A DNA stretch of 64,000 bases from Anderseniella sp963787895 (lineage in GTDB: Bacteria > Pseudomonadota > Alphaproteobacteria > Rhizobiales > Aestuariivirgaceae): assembly GCA_963787895.1 (NCBI GenBank), contig CAWBEX010000008.1, positions 124,001 to 188,000 on the forward strand, read 5' to 3'. Positions 9,118 to 18,882 of this stretch are shown here, piece by piece. A model generated the notes under the pieces. That model did no database searches and was not told where the DNA came from. It saw only the letters and a program-made list of their open reading frames with translations. Within the stretch, counting starts at the first letter, position 1. Every line of letters starts with the position of its first letter. The position numbers and the translations under genes are program-made.

Positions 9118-9140
9118 TGCAAAACCAGAAGCTTCCGGGC

Positions 9141-9614
9141 CTAGCCGTCCTGACGCTCGTCCAGCTTGTCAGAAAGCAACTGCAAGCTTGCAATGAAACT
9201 GGTCCGGTATTTTTCAGGCAGGGATTCAACCAGCGCCTGATCGACCTGCCTTACATGAGGCTGGGTATCTGCAAGTGCTGCTCGGCCCTGATCCGTCAGG
9301 TACAGGAAGTTCACCCTGGCATCATTCTCGCTGCGCTTGCGTCTGAGATAGGATTGTGTCTCAAGTCTGTTGATCAGATCAGCCAGTGTGGAGCGGTCAA
9401 TGCCGGTCTCCTTGACCATAGTCGTCTGACTGCCGCCCTCATTGCGCTCAACGGCCTCAAGGACCGTGAACTGACGCTGGGTGAGGCCCGATTTGCCCAA
9501 TTGTGCAGCGTAAAGGTCCGCTGAATATTGGGCCGCCCTTTTCAGCATAAAACTGACTGGCGAAACTTCAGTATCAACAATAGAAAAATGTCCGTGATCT
9601 GGCTGGTCATCCAT
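9141..9614 (-). CDS. MarR family transcriptional regulator
   Basis: This 157-residue winged-helix regulator is read from ATG 9614, preceded by a purine-rich GGGGGACGAAG. The DNA-binding region is seen in GLTQRQFTVLEAVERNEGGSQTTMV, then TGIDRSTLADLINRLE (recognition helix) and RRKRSENDARVNFLYLT (wing). Ligand and targets are not evident. It is convergent with ccmG and has a candidate palindromic operator about 80 bases upstream of its own start. Confidence 0.9.
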   Translation of the reverse strand: MDDQPDHGHFSIVDTEVSPVSFMLKRAAQYSADLYAAQLGKSGLTQRQFTVLEAVERNEGGSQTTMVKETGIDRSTLADLINRLETQSYLRRKRSENDARVNFLYLTDQGRAALADTQPHVRQVDQALVESLPEKYRTSFIASLQLLSDKLDERQDG

Positions 9615-9688
9615 GTGCTTCGTCCCCCGACAAACGATTTCATGCCTTGCGGCATCCCGTAAATGCTTCAAACACTCAAACCAATTTG

Positions 9689-9702
9689 ATCACACTTGTG
9701 CA
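9689..9702. promoter_or_regulatory. Candidate operator upstream of the MarR gene
   Basis: The segment around CACACTTGTG (9691-9700) has the symmetric arms CACA and TGTG about a two-base centre. It lies 77-86 bases upstream of the MarR start, where autoregulatory MarR sites are often found. The arms are short and there is no second copy in the gap, so this is a weak call. Confidence 0.25.
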
Positions 9703-9800
9703 ATCCCCCGGTTGAAAAGCGTGCGAACCTTCTAGCGTCAATACCTCACAAAATCAACGAAAATGCAAAATCTGCGTTACTTGCAGTTGCGTCAGTTGCA

Positions 9801-10417
9801 TCAGGCATCACCCGAATCCACCATATGTCTTTGCATCAACGGCAGCTGACAGAGCGCAAAAACCATTGTGAGCGGCATGGTGCCCCACACCTTGAACGCA
9901 ACCCAGAAATCCGTGGATTGCGTACGCCATACAATTTCATTCAAAAGCGCCAGAAAAAGGAAGAAAAAGCCCCATCTAAAAGTTAATTTCTTCCACCCCT
10001 CGCTGTCCAGCGCAAAGGCAGCATCAAACACATAGGCCAGCAGTGATTTGCCAAATGCCAACCCGGCAAGCAGGGCCACACCAAAGAACACATTCACGAT
10101 AGTCGGCTTGATCTTGATAAAGGTATCGTCCTGCAGCCAAAGAGTCAGGCCACCCATCACCAGCACCACGATACCTGTAATAAGCGGCATTACGGCAAGA
10201 TGCCGGGTCAACAACCAGCTGGCTGTAAGTGAAATCATCATCACCACCATGAAAACCGCTGTTGCGAGAAATATCGGCTGCGGAAACAACTCTTGCCAGC
10301 CATACTTTTCAATGATGGCCTGTCCCCTGGCATTGACAAAAAAGAAGACAACCAGCGGTCCAAGCTCCAACATCAATTTGAGCACCGGATTGATCTTTTG
10401 GGTTCTGGTCTGAGCCA

Positions 10418-10418
<1 letters not shown>
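9801..10418 (-). CDS. yciB: Inner membrane-spanning protein YciB/septation protein A
   Basis: This 205-residue protein has about five or six transmembrane segments and the YciB/IspZ pattern: LMLELGPLVVFFFVNARG near the N-terminus, TFIKIKPTIVN in the middle and LNEIVWRTQSTDFWVAFKVWG near the end. The family is linked to cell envelope and septation functions; the molecular activity is not established. ATG 10418 shares a base with the ftsY stop (TGATG). A GTG codon just upstream is also in frame. It is last in the minus-strand run dapF-mtaB-ftsY-yciB. Confidence 0.93.
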
Positions 10419-11994
<1,576 letters not shown>

Positions 11995-11998
<4 letters not shown>

Positions 11999-13270
11999 TG
12001 ATCCAGCTCCCCAACCAGTTCAGCGCCATTTTGCTTGGTAACGCGCACCTGCGCAATGCTCCCAGGCTGCACGCATTCACCGGCAATTTCGACATTGAGG
12101 TAGTGCGGCGAGCGACCACGTGTTTGCGTTTCGAACAACACCTGTATCAATTGCCCCACCTGTGCTCCAGCATAGGCGATTAACCGCGCCTCACCTGCTT
12201 CACGCAGCCTCCTGGCCCGGTCTTTTATTGTCTTGCCTTCAACCTGGGGCATCTTGGCGGCAGGCGTTCCGGGCCTGATCGAATAGGGAAACACATGCAG
12301 GAAAGTCAGCCCGCATTCTTCCACCAGTTTGAGCGAACTCTGAAACATCTCATCGGTCTCGGTCGGGAACCCGGCAATAATGTCCGCACCGAAAACCACA
12401 TCCGGCCGAATTTTACGCGCATGCTCACAAAAGCGGATCGCATCACCACGCAAATGACGCCGCTTCATCCGTTTCAAAACCAAATCGTCGCCAGCTTGCA
12501 GCGAAAGATGCAAATGCGGCATTAGCCGCTCTTCTTCAGCGAGTGCAATGAACAACTCTTCATCCGCCTCAACCGAATCTATGGACGAAATGCGCAAACG
12601 CTTCAGTTCCGGTACGGTTTTCAGTATTCGCCGCACCAGATTACCCAGTGTTGGTTCGCCTGGCAGATCCTTGCCATAGGAGGTGATATCCACCCCTGAA
12701 AGCACCACCTCAGGGCAGCCCGCTTCGACCAGTTTACGGATTTGCGTCACAACTTCGCCCGCGCCCACCGAGCGCGAATTGCCCCGGCCATAGGGAATGA
12801 TGCAAAACGTGCAGCGATGGTCACAACCGGTCTGCACCTGCACAAATGCACGGGTGCGTTCGCCGAACCCGTCCAGCATGTGCAGCGCCGTTTGCTTCAC
12901 CTCCATGATGTCATTGACACGCACCGGCGTCTCATTCGCCAGTCCGAAATCCATTGCCGGAGCACGCCAGCTGTCCTGATTTCAGCTTTTCCTCGTTCCC
13001 AAGCACAAGGTCGACTTCGTCCATGGCCGCGAACGATGGTCCGTCCACCTGCGCTGCACAACCAGTGACTATAATGCGCGCATCGGGGTTCTCCTTGCGC
13101 GCCCGGCGAATTGCCTGCCTGGCCTGGCGTTGGGCTTCGGCGGTCACGGCGCAGGTATTGATAACAACCGCATTGGTCAGTCCGGCGTCTTTCGCATGCT
13201 GACGCATCACCTCCGCCTCGTAGGCGTTGAGACGGCAACCGAACGATATGATGTCTGCTGGACGGTTCAA
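11995..13270 (-). pseudogene. mtaB: tRNA t6A37 methylthiotransferase MtaB, split by a +1 frameshift
   Basis: Two adjacent frames make up one MtaB. The N-terminal part (13270-12932, TTG start overlapping the dapF stop) has the UPF0004 cysteines in FGCRLN, NTCAVT and TGCAAQ. The C-terminal part (to 11995) has the radical-SAM motif CDHRCTFC, then the TRAM-like end. The first frame runs off into CSGNGFRTGE and stops. The second picks up at RAPAMDFGLANETPV. Joining them needs one extra base to be skipped near 12960-12972. Domains are otherwise complete (about 425 residues). Either the gene is inactivated or the sequence has a single-base error. The intact enzyme adds a methylthio group to t6A37 of tRNAs. 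Confidence 0.85.
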
Positions 13271-14127
13271 GTGTCCGAACCCAGAGGTGCGGGCAACAAG
13301 TCTTCGAAATCATACGTCACCGGACCGGTCATCAACATGTGATCGCGCTCATCCCATTCAATGTGCAGATCGCCGCCTGGCAGCGTTACGGTGACAGATC
13401 GTCCCGTGCGCTTTGTACGTGCTGCCGAGACTGCCACCGCACAAGCGGCAGTGCCACAGGCTTGCGTCAATCCGACACCGCGCTCCCACACCTTCACCTC
13501 CACATGCTCGTTCGATAGCACGTGCGCCAGCGAAATATTGGCGCGCTCGGGAAATATCGGATGGTTTTCCAGCAACGGGCCGGTCCTGGATAGGTCGGTA
13601 ACGTTCAGGTCCTTGACCCAGAAGATTGCGTGAGGGTTGCCCACATTTACCACTGAAGGCGTGTGCAGCACGGGAGCATCAATTGGTCCGATCTGAAGCT
13701 CGATGCCGCGTGTATCACGAAACTCCTCTGCCAGGGGTATCTCCTGCCAGTCGAATTTCGGCACCCCCATGTCCACAGTAACGTGTCCACTACTTGCCTT
13801 GCGGCATGCCAGAAACCCGCCCTTGGTATCAATCGTGCAGGTGTCCTTGCCCTGCTCGCCAAACAGAATGTCCGCCACACAGCGGGACGCATTGCCACAG
13901 GATTCAACCTCGCCGCCTTCGGTATTGTAGATGCGCATTTTAACGTCAGCCACATCCGACTTCTGCATCAAGATGAACTGATCACAGCCAATCCCGGTTT
14001 CGCGATTAGCCCATCCATTTACCTCTTCATGCGAGAACGCATAGTCTGTCTCACGCCCATCAACGATAATGAAATCATTGCCAAGCCCGTTCATCTTGCG
14101 AAAGGGTATGCGTGTGTTGTTGCTCAT
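13267..14127 (-). CDS. dapF: Diaminopimelate epimerase
   Basis: This 286-residue enzyme converts LL- to meso-diaminopimelate for lysine and peptidoglycan. Both catalytic cysteines are visible: ESCGNASRC in the N-terminal half and TQACGTAACA in the C-terminal half. The N-terminal FRKMNGLGNDFIIVDGR is also characteristic. Its TGA overlaps the TTG start of mtaB. It heads a tightly overlapping set with mtaB, ftsY and yciB, and lysA and asd of the same pathway lie elsewhere in the window. Confidence 0.97.
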   Translation of the reverse strand: MSNNTRIPFRKMNGLGNDFIIVDGRETDYAFSHEEVNGWANRETGIGCDQFILMQKSDVADVKMRIYNTEGGEVESCGNASRCVADILFGEQGKDTCTIDTKGGFLACRKASSGHVTVDMGVPKFDWQEIPLAEEFRDTRGIELQIGPIDAPVLHTPSVVNVGNPHAIFWVKDLNVTDLSRTGPLLENHPIFPERANISLAHVLSNEHVEVKVWERGVGLTQACGTAACAVAVSAARTKRTGRSVTVTLPGGDLHIEWDERDHMLMTGPVTYDFEDLLPAPLGSDT

Positions 14128-14424
14128 GGGTCCGCCTTATATGGTGAAACGGCCCCATTTTGCCAGTACCATTGACGTTAAAGCGCTTTTCCCCTAATGA
14201 ACCCGCAATCCAGATGCCAAATTGAATTGGCAGGCTTACTGGCACAAGGGCGCATCGTCCGGGAGGTCAGGGGTCTACACCCGTCAGCGAAAGTTCGCCC
14301 GCGGGTGCAATTTTGCTTTGGCTGTTTGGACGTTGAAACACTGACTTGGTGTCGTTCACGGTGAACGGCGCGAGCGAGGGCGCAAGCCCGCGAGTAAAGC
14401 TATTCGACCAAAAAAGAGATTTGC
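14128..14424. other. Divergent intergenic region dapF / ffh with hairpins
   Basis: This 297-base stretch has no convincing gene. It holds several short inverted repeats on the ffh side: CACCCG...CGGGTG (about 14278-14307) enclosing GCGA/TCGC, the palindrome GTTCACGGTGAAC (about 14356-14368) and GGGC-GCAA-GCCC (about 14379-14390, a GNRA-type loop). These could structure the ffh leader. No riboswitch or tRNA was recognised, and both promoters must lie here. Confidence 0.5.
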
Positions 14425-16023
14425 ATGTTCGAGACACTTCAAGACCGCCTTGGTGGCATTTTCGACAAACTGACGGGGCGCGGAGCGCTTTCGGAGGCTG
14501 ATGTCGACGCCGCAATGCGTGAGGTCCGCCGCGCCCTTATCGAGGCTGACGTGGCGCTCGAGGTCGTGCGCGAGTTCATTGATCAGGTGAAGACCCGCGC
14601 CGTTGGTCAGGAAGTGATCAAGTCGGTCAAACCAGGCCAGCAAGTCGTCAAGATCGTCAACGACGCGTTGGTCGAGATGCTGGGCAAGGACCCGGAACCG
14701 CTTAACCTGAAAGCTTCCCCGCCTGTGCCCATACTGATGGTCGGCCTGCAGGGCTCGGGCAAGACCACGACCACTGCCAAGATCGCCAAGCGGCTAAAGG
14801 AGCGCGACAAGAAAAAGGTCATCATGGCCTCTCTCGACACCCGCCGCCCCGCCGCGCAGGAGCAACTGGCAATTCTGGGTGAGCAGATCAAGGTCGACAC
14901 CCTGGAAATCGTCAAGGGTGAAGACCCGGTCACCATCACGAAACGCGCCATGTCTGAGGCCCGAAAGGGCGGCTATGACGTGGTCATGCTCGACACCGCG
15001 GGCCGTCTGTTCATCGACGAAGAACTTATGGCCGAAGTGCAGGCTGTGCGCGACATTGCCAAGCCTGCTGAAACCCTGCTTGTTGCTGATGCTCTCACCG
15101 GTCAGGACGCGGTAAACCTGGCCCGCTCATTTGATGAACAGGTTGGCATTTCCGGCCTTGTACTGACCCGCATTGACGGCGATGGCCGTGGCGGCGCGGC
15201 TCTGTCGATGCGCGCTGTCACCGGCAAGCCGATCAAGCTGCTTGGCACCGGCGAAAAGATTGACGGGCTGGAAGATTTCCACCCCGAACGAATTGCCTCA
15301 CGCATCCTTGGCATGGGTGACGTTGTTTCGCTGGTGGAGAAAGCCGCACAGACCATCGACGCCGACAAGGCTCAGAAGATGGCCGCCCGCATGAAGAAGG
15401 GCGTCTTCGACCTTGAAGACCTCGCGGATCAACTCAAGCAGATGCAGAAGATGGGCGGCATGTCCGGCCTGATGGGCATGATGCCGGGTCTCGGCAAAAT
15501 GAAGAAGCAACTTGAAGATGCCGACCTCGACAACTCGGTGTTGAAGCGCCAGCTGGCCATGATCTCGTCCATGACGCGACAGGAGCGCCGCAACCCCAAG
15601 CTGATGAACGCCTCACGCAAGAAGCGCGTGGCCAAGGGGTCAGGCTGCGAGGTGCAGGAAATCAACCGGCTGCTCAAGATGCACATCCAGATGGCCGGCA
15701 TGATGAAAAAGATGGGCAAGGGTAAAGGTGGCCTGCTCGGCAAGATGATGGGCATGGGTGGCGGCGCCGGCATGCCGTCTGCAGAAGAAATGGAAAAGAT
15801 GCAGGCAGAACTTGCCCAAATGGACCCCGCATCGATTCCACCGGAATTGAAGGACATGGCTGCAGGAAAGCTGCCCAGGGGACTGCCCGGCATGGGTGGC
15901 CCTGGAGGCGGATTACCGGGCCTGCCCGGACTTGGCGGCAAGGGCGGATTGCCCGGTCTTCCTGGACTAGGTGGAGGTGGCGGCTTCAAGGGACTGCCCG
16001 GCTTCAGTAAGAAGAAGAAATAG
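14425..16023 (+). CDS. ffh: Signal recognition particle protein Ffh
   Basis: This 532-residue SRP54 GTPase binds 4.5S RNA and signal sequences at the ribosome. The domains in order are an N helical bundle (MFETLQDRLGGIFDKLTG), a G domain with GLQGSGKTTTTAKIA, DTRRPAAQEQL and DTAGRL, and a methionine-rich M domain (KMGGMSGLMGMMPGLGKM, then SGCEVQEINRLLK). After the M domain comes an unusually long Gly-Leu-Pro tail of about 60 residues (LPGLPGLGG repeats) ending in KKKK. Ffh is typically 450-520 residues, so this one is at the long end. Its partner FtsY is encoded nearby on the other strand. Confidence 0.97.
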   Translation: MFETLQDRLGGIFDKLTGRGALSEADVDAAMREVRRALIEADVALEVVREFIDQVKTRAVGQEVIKSVKPGQQVVKIVNDALVEMLGKDPEPLNLKASPPVPILMVGLQGSGKTTTTAKIAKRLKERDKKKVIMASLDTRRPAAQEQLAILGEQIKVDTLEIVKGEDPVTITKRAMSEARKGGYDVVMLDTAGRLFIDEELMAEVQAVRDIAKPAETLLVADALTGQDAVNLARSFDEQVGISGLVLTRIDGDGRGGAALSMRAVTGKPIKLLGTGEKIDGLEDFHPERIASRILGMGDVVSLVEKAAQTIDADKAQKMAARMKKGVFDLEDLADQLKQMQKMGGMSGLMGMMPGLGKMKKQLEDADLDNSVLKRQLAMISSMTRQERRNPKLMNASRKKRVAKGSGCEVQEINRLLKMHIQMAGMMKKMGKGKGGLLGKMMGMGGGAGMPSAEEMEKMQAELAQMDPASIPPELKDMAAGKLPRGLPGMGGPGGGLPGLPGLGGKGGLPGLPGLGGGGGFKGLPGFSKKKK

Positions 16024-16046
16024 TATCAACCACACTGAAAGAAACA

Positions 16047-16089
16047 GATCAAACCGCACATAGAGCACAACAATGTGCAGGTTTTGATC
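16047..16089. repeat. Dispersed palindromic repeat, copy C (rpsP leader)
   Basis: The outer stem GATCAAACC (16047-16055) pairs with GGTTTTGATC (16080-16089) with one bulged T. The inner 5-bp stem GCACA/TGTGC (16056-16060 and 16074-16078) is perfect, whereas in copies A and leuC it has a mismatch. The 23-base core matches those copies at 17 positions. It lies between ffh and rpsP, about 38 bases before the rpsP start; the Shine-Dalgarno AAAAAGGAC follows it. Confidence 0.8.
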
Positions 16090-16126
16090 CAAATGAATTC
16101 GATCAACTCAAAAAGGACTACAATAA

Positions 16127-16612
16127 ATGGCACTCAAAATCAGACTGGCCCGTGGCGGCTCCAAGAAGCGTCCGTTCTACCGTATCGTGGTGGCAGACAT
16201 CAATGCACCGCGTGATGGCCGTTTCATCGAGAAATTGGGCACCTACAACCCGTTGCTGCCGAAGGATTCTGCCGAACGCGTCAACCTGGACATGGACCGG
16301 GCCAAATACTGGATGAGTGTTGGTGCCAAGCCGACTGATCGCGTAATGCGCTTCCTTGATGAAGCAGGTGTTGCAAAGCGCGAAGCTCGCAACAACCCCA
16401 ACAAGGCAAAACCCGGCAAGAAGCGTCTTGAGCGTGAAGCCGCTGCCGCTGAAGCCGCCGAAAAGGCAAAGGCAGCAGCCGCAGCAGAAGCTGAAGCAGC
16501 AAAGCAGGCGGCAGAAGAAGCCGCAGCCGCACCTGCACAAGAAGCCCCCGCAGAAGCACCAGCAGAAGACGCAGCAGTTGCAGAGGCTCCTGCTGAAGAA
16601 ACCGCTTCCTGA
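16127..16612 (+). CDS. rpsP: 30S ribosomal protein bS16 with Ala/Glu-rich tail
   Basis: This is a 161-residue bS16. Residues 1-80 are the conserved core: KIRLARGGSKKRPFYRIVVAD near the start, then GTYNPL and DRAKYWMSVGAKPTDRV. After about residue 100 comes a low-complexity Ala/Glu/Pro tail (AAAEAAEKAKAAAAAEAEAA and on). Bacterial bS16 is usually 80-130 residues; alphaproteobacterial members often have such extensions, and this one is long. A clear Shine-Dalgarno AAAAAGGAC precedes ATG 16127. It begins the rpsP-rimM-trmD-rplS cluster. Confidence 0.97.
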   Translation: MALKIRLARGGSKKRPFYRIVVADINAPRDGRFIEKLGTYNPLLPKDSAERVNLDMDRAKYWMSVGAKPTDRVMRFLDEAGVAKREARNNPNKAKPGKKRLEREAAAAEAAEKAKAAAAAEAEAAKQAAEEAAAAPAQEAPAEAPAEDAAVAEAPAEETAS

Positions 16613-16683
16613 TCTGTTGCAGCATATGCCTTCAATCTGTTCCGGCGGCCGGATCTTCTGGCACCGCATGTGGTGAGGCTGCA

Positions 16684-17208
16684 GTGATTAAAAGAAAAGT
16701 CATCCTCGGGGTCATTACGGGTGTTCATGGTATTCAGGGCGAGGTGAAGTTGAAAAGCTTCACCGCAGACCCTGAAGCCATCGCCACCTATGGTCCGCTT
16801 GACGGGTCCAATGGCCAGAGCCTGACAATCAGGACACTGGTGCCACACAAGGGTTTCCATCGCGCCCGCATACAAGGTGTGGATGACCGCAATTCTGCTG
16901 AAATGCTCAAGGGCGTGGAACTTTCCATCGTCCGGGACCGGTTGCCGGAAACAGAACAGGACGAGGTCTACCATGCCGACCTTATCGGTCTCGCTGTGCT
17001 GGACTACAAGGGACAGCACATTGGAACGGTTGAAAATATTGTCGACTTTGGTGCCGGTGAACTACTCGAATACAAACCTGACGGCCAGCAGGCAACACTA
17101 CTGATACCGTTTGACATTAATACAGTGCCGAAAATCGACCTTGACGCCGGCACATTGACAATAGCCCCGCCAGAAGAGGTTGAAGGCGACAGCCCAAACC
17201 GCACATAG
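16684..17208 (+). CDS. rimM: Ribosome maturation factor RimM
   Basis: This 174-residue protein assists assembly of the 30S head and binds uS19. N-terminal LGVITGVHGIQGEVKLKSFT and the central EVYHADLIGLAV with GTVENIVDFGAGELLE (PRC-barrel domain) are typical. The start is GTG 16684. The last codons and the stop (CCA AAC CGC ACA TAG) are supplied by a partial copy of the dispersed repeat. It lies between rpsP and trmD, its normal place. Confidence 0.95.
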   Translation: MIKRKVILGVITGVHGIQGEVKLKSFTADPEAIATYGPLDGSNGQSLTIRTLVPHKGFHRARIQGVDDRNSAEMLKGVELSIVRDRLPETEQDEVYHADLIGLAVLDYKGQHIGTVENIVDFGAGELLEYKPDGQQATLLIPFDINTVPKIDLDAGTLTIAPPEEVEGDSPNRT

Positions 17209-17213
17209 AGCAA
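17195..17213. repeat. Dispersed palindromic repeat, left half only (rimM/trmD junction)
   Basis: CAAACCGCACATAGAGCA (17195-17212) is identical to the left arm and first part of the core of the rpsP-leader copy (16050-16067). The right half is absent; the sequence diverges before trmD ATG 17221. The TAG inside this element is the rimM stop codon. Confidence 0.6.
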
Positions 17214-17220
17214 TAGACAC

Positions 17221-17919
17221 ATGGCCTTCGCCGCAACAGTGCTGACGCTTTACCCGGACATGTTTCCCGGCGCACTGGGCATGTCCATGGCGGGGCGCGG
17301 GCTTGAACAGGGCATCTGGTCTCTCGAAACTCGCGATATCCGCGACTATGCGTCAGACAAACATGCCTCCGTTGACGATACACCAGCTGGCGGTGGTCCT
17401 GGCATGGTGCTGAAACCCGACGTACTCGCCAGCGCCATAGATGCCGCCTCACCGGAAACAGATGACCGCCCGCGCCTGTTGATGTCGCCGAGGGGCCAAC
17501 CATTTACCCAAGACTATGCCCGCAAATTGAGTGCGGCAACCGGAGTTGTCATTGTCTGCGGCCGGTTCGAAGGCGTCGACGAGCGTGTCATAGAAGCACG
17601 CAATCTCGTCGAAGTATCAATTGGCGACTACATACTCTCGGGAGGTGAACCAGCCGCTCATGTCGTGCTGGATGCCATTGTGCGGCTGTTGCCCGGCATT
17701 ATGGGCAATGACGCCTCCGGCTCCGAAGAAAGTTTTGAAACAGGACTTCTGGAGCATCCGCAATACACCAGACCGAGGCAATGGGAAGGCCACGAGATCC
17801 CGCCGGTCCTGCTATCAGGAGATCATGCAGCGATCAGAAAATGGAAGCACGAACAGGCCGAAGCCCTGACCCGCACCCGGCGCCCAGACCTGCTGCGGCC
17901 AAAAGACTTAAGCAAATGA
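17221..17919 (+). CDS. trmD: tRNA (guanine37-N1)-methyltransferase TrmD
   Basis: This 232-residue SPOUT-class methyltransferase makes m1G37 in tRNAs, preventing frameshifting. The N-terminus TVLTLYPDMFPGALG, the DDTPAGGGPGMVLKPD motif and the trefoil-knot SAM site (VCGRFEGVDERV, then GDYILSGGEPAA) are all present. It follows rimM after 12 bases, in the standard ribosomal cluster. Length and motifs are complete. Confidence 0.97.
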   Translation: MAFAATVLTLYPDMFPGALGMSMAGRGLEQGIWSLETRDIRDYASDKHASVDDTPAGGGPGMVLKPDVLASAIDAASPETDDRPRLLMSPRGQPFTQDYARKLSAATGVVIVCGRFEGVDERVIEARNLVEVSIGDYILSGGEPAAHVVLDAIVRLLPGIMGNDASGSEESFETGLLEHPQYTRPRQWEGHEIPPVLLSGDHAAIRKWKHEQAEALTRTRRPDLLRPKDLSK

Positions 17920-17997
17920 CCCCGAATCCACTGATAGACATTGACTTTTGCACCTTGTCGCGGATAAACACCCGCATCTCTTAAGAGGAATTCCGTT

Positions 17998-18666
17998 ATG
18001 AACATCATACAGCAGCTCGAGCAAGAGCAGGCTCAAGCCATTTCGGCCAAACGCGAAATCCCGGATTTTGCCCCCGGCGACACTGTAGTTGTCGCAGTGC
18101 GCGTCACTGAAGGTGAACGCTCGCGTATTCAGAACTATGAAGGCGTGGTAATCGCCCGTTCCGGCGCCGGCCTCAATGAAAACTTCACTGTCCGCAAACT
18201 CAGCTACGGCGAAGGTGTGGAACGTGTGTTCCCTGTCTACTCGCCACTGGTCGAAGGTGTTAAAGTTCTGCGCCACGGCAAGGTTCGCCGCGCCAAGCTT
18301 TATTACCTGCGCGGCCGTACCGGCAAGCGTGCACGCATCGCAGAAAAGAAGCGCAGCATTGTAGTGCCCGGCGCTGCCGAAGCCGAAGCTGCACGTGCCG
18401 AAGCTGCAAACGCACCTCAGGTTGTCGACGATATTTCACTGATTTCAGGTGTTGGCGACGTGCTGGCTGCCAAGCTCAATGGCGAAGGCGTAAAAAGCCT
18501 GACCCAGATCGCCAAGTGGAAGAAGACTGACATCGAAGCTCTCGACGAGAAGCTGGCCCTTGGTGGCCGCATATCCCGCGAAGAGTGGGTCGATCAGGCC
18601 AAGGAACTGCTTGCTGGCAAGCCACCTCGTGCCAAGGTTGACCAGGAAGCCGCCGAAAAGGCCTGA
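17998..18666 (+). CDS. rplS: 50S ribosomal protein bL19 with C-terminal helix-hairpin-helix domain
   Basis: This is a 222-residue bL19. Residues 1-120 are the conserved ribosomal core (FAPGDTVVVAVRV, RIQNYEGVVIAR, VERVFPVYSP, AKLYYLRGRTGKRARI). An Ala/Glu linker follows. Residues about 144-205 then form a compact helix-hairpin-helix module with LISGVGDVLAAKLN, QIAKWKKTDIEALDE and GGRISREEWVDQAKELL. Ordinary bL19 is 115-150 residues. The extra module resembles one seen at the C-termini of other alphaproteobacterial proteins such as NuoE and bL21. A Shine-Dalgarno AGAGGAA precedes ATG 17998. An intrinsic terminator follows. Confidence 0.95.
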   Translation: MNIIQQLEQEQAQAISAKREIPDFAPGDTVVVAVRVTEGERSRIQNYEGVVIARSGAGLNENFTVRKLSYGEGVERVFPVYSPLVEGVKVLRHGKVRRAKLYYLRGRTGKRARIAEKKRSIVVPGAAEAEAARAEAANAPQVVDDISLISGVGDVLAAKLNGEGVKSLTQIAKWKKTDIEALDEKLALGGRISREEWVDQAKELLAGKPPRAKVDQEAAEKA

Positions 18667-18704
18667 GACAGCAAATAAGACCTGCATAGAGGTCAACAAT
18701 AGCA

Positions 18705-18732
18705 AGCCGGAGCATTGTCTCCGGCTTTTTTT
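18705..18732 (+). terminator. Intrinsic terminator after rplS
   Basis: An 8-bp stem AGCCGGAG/CTCCGGCT (18705-18712 and 18719-18726) with a six-base loop is followed by a run of seven Ts (18726-18732). It lies 39 bases after the rplS stop and ends the ribosomal cluster. Confidence 0.9.
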
Positions 18733-18882
18733 GTGCATTCAGCGTCCGCCGATGCTCACCTACCTGGCCATGCAGCAGCTTTGCCCTTGGCCTGCCAATT
18801 TACCGCAACAAGGCCGCTTAACCTGACGCTAAGCCAACCCTGATATGCCTCTTTCAGATATCTGATGGCATCAAGGGAGACG

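Noticed and set aside
18682..18704. Further copy of the dispersed repeat between rplS and its terminator (CTGCATAGAGGTCAACAAT)
   Set aside because: It is similar in the middle, but neither stem can be formed convincingly, so it was not counted.
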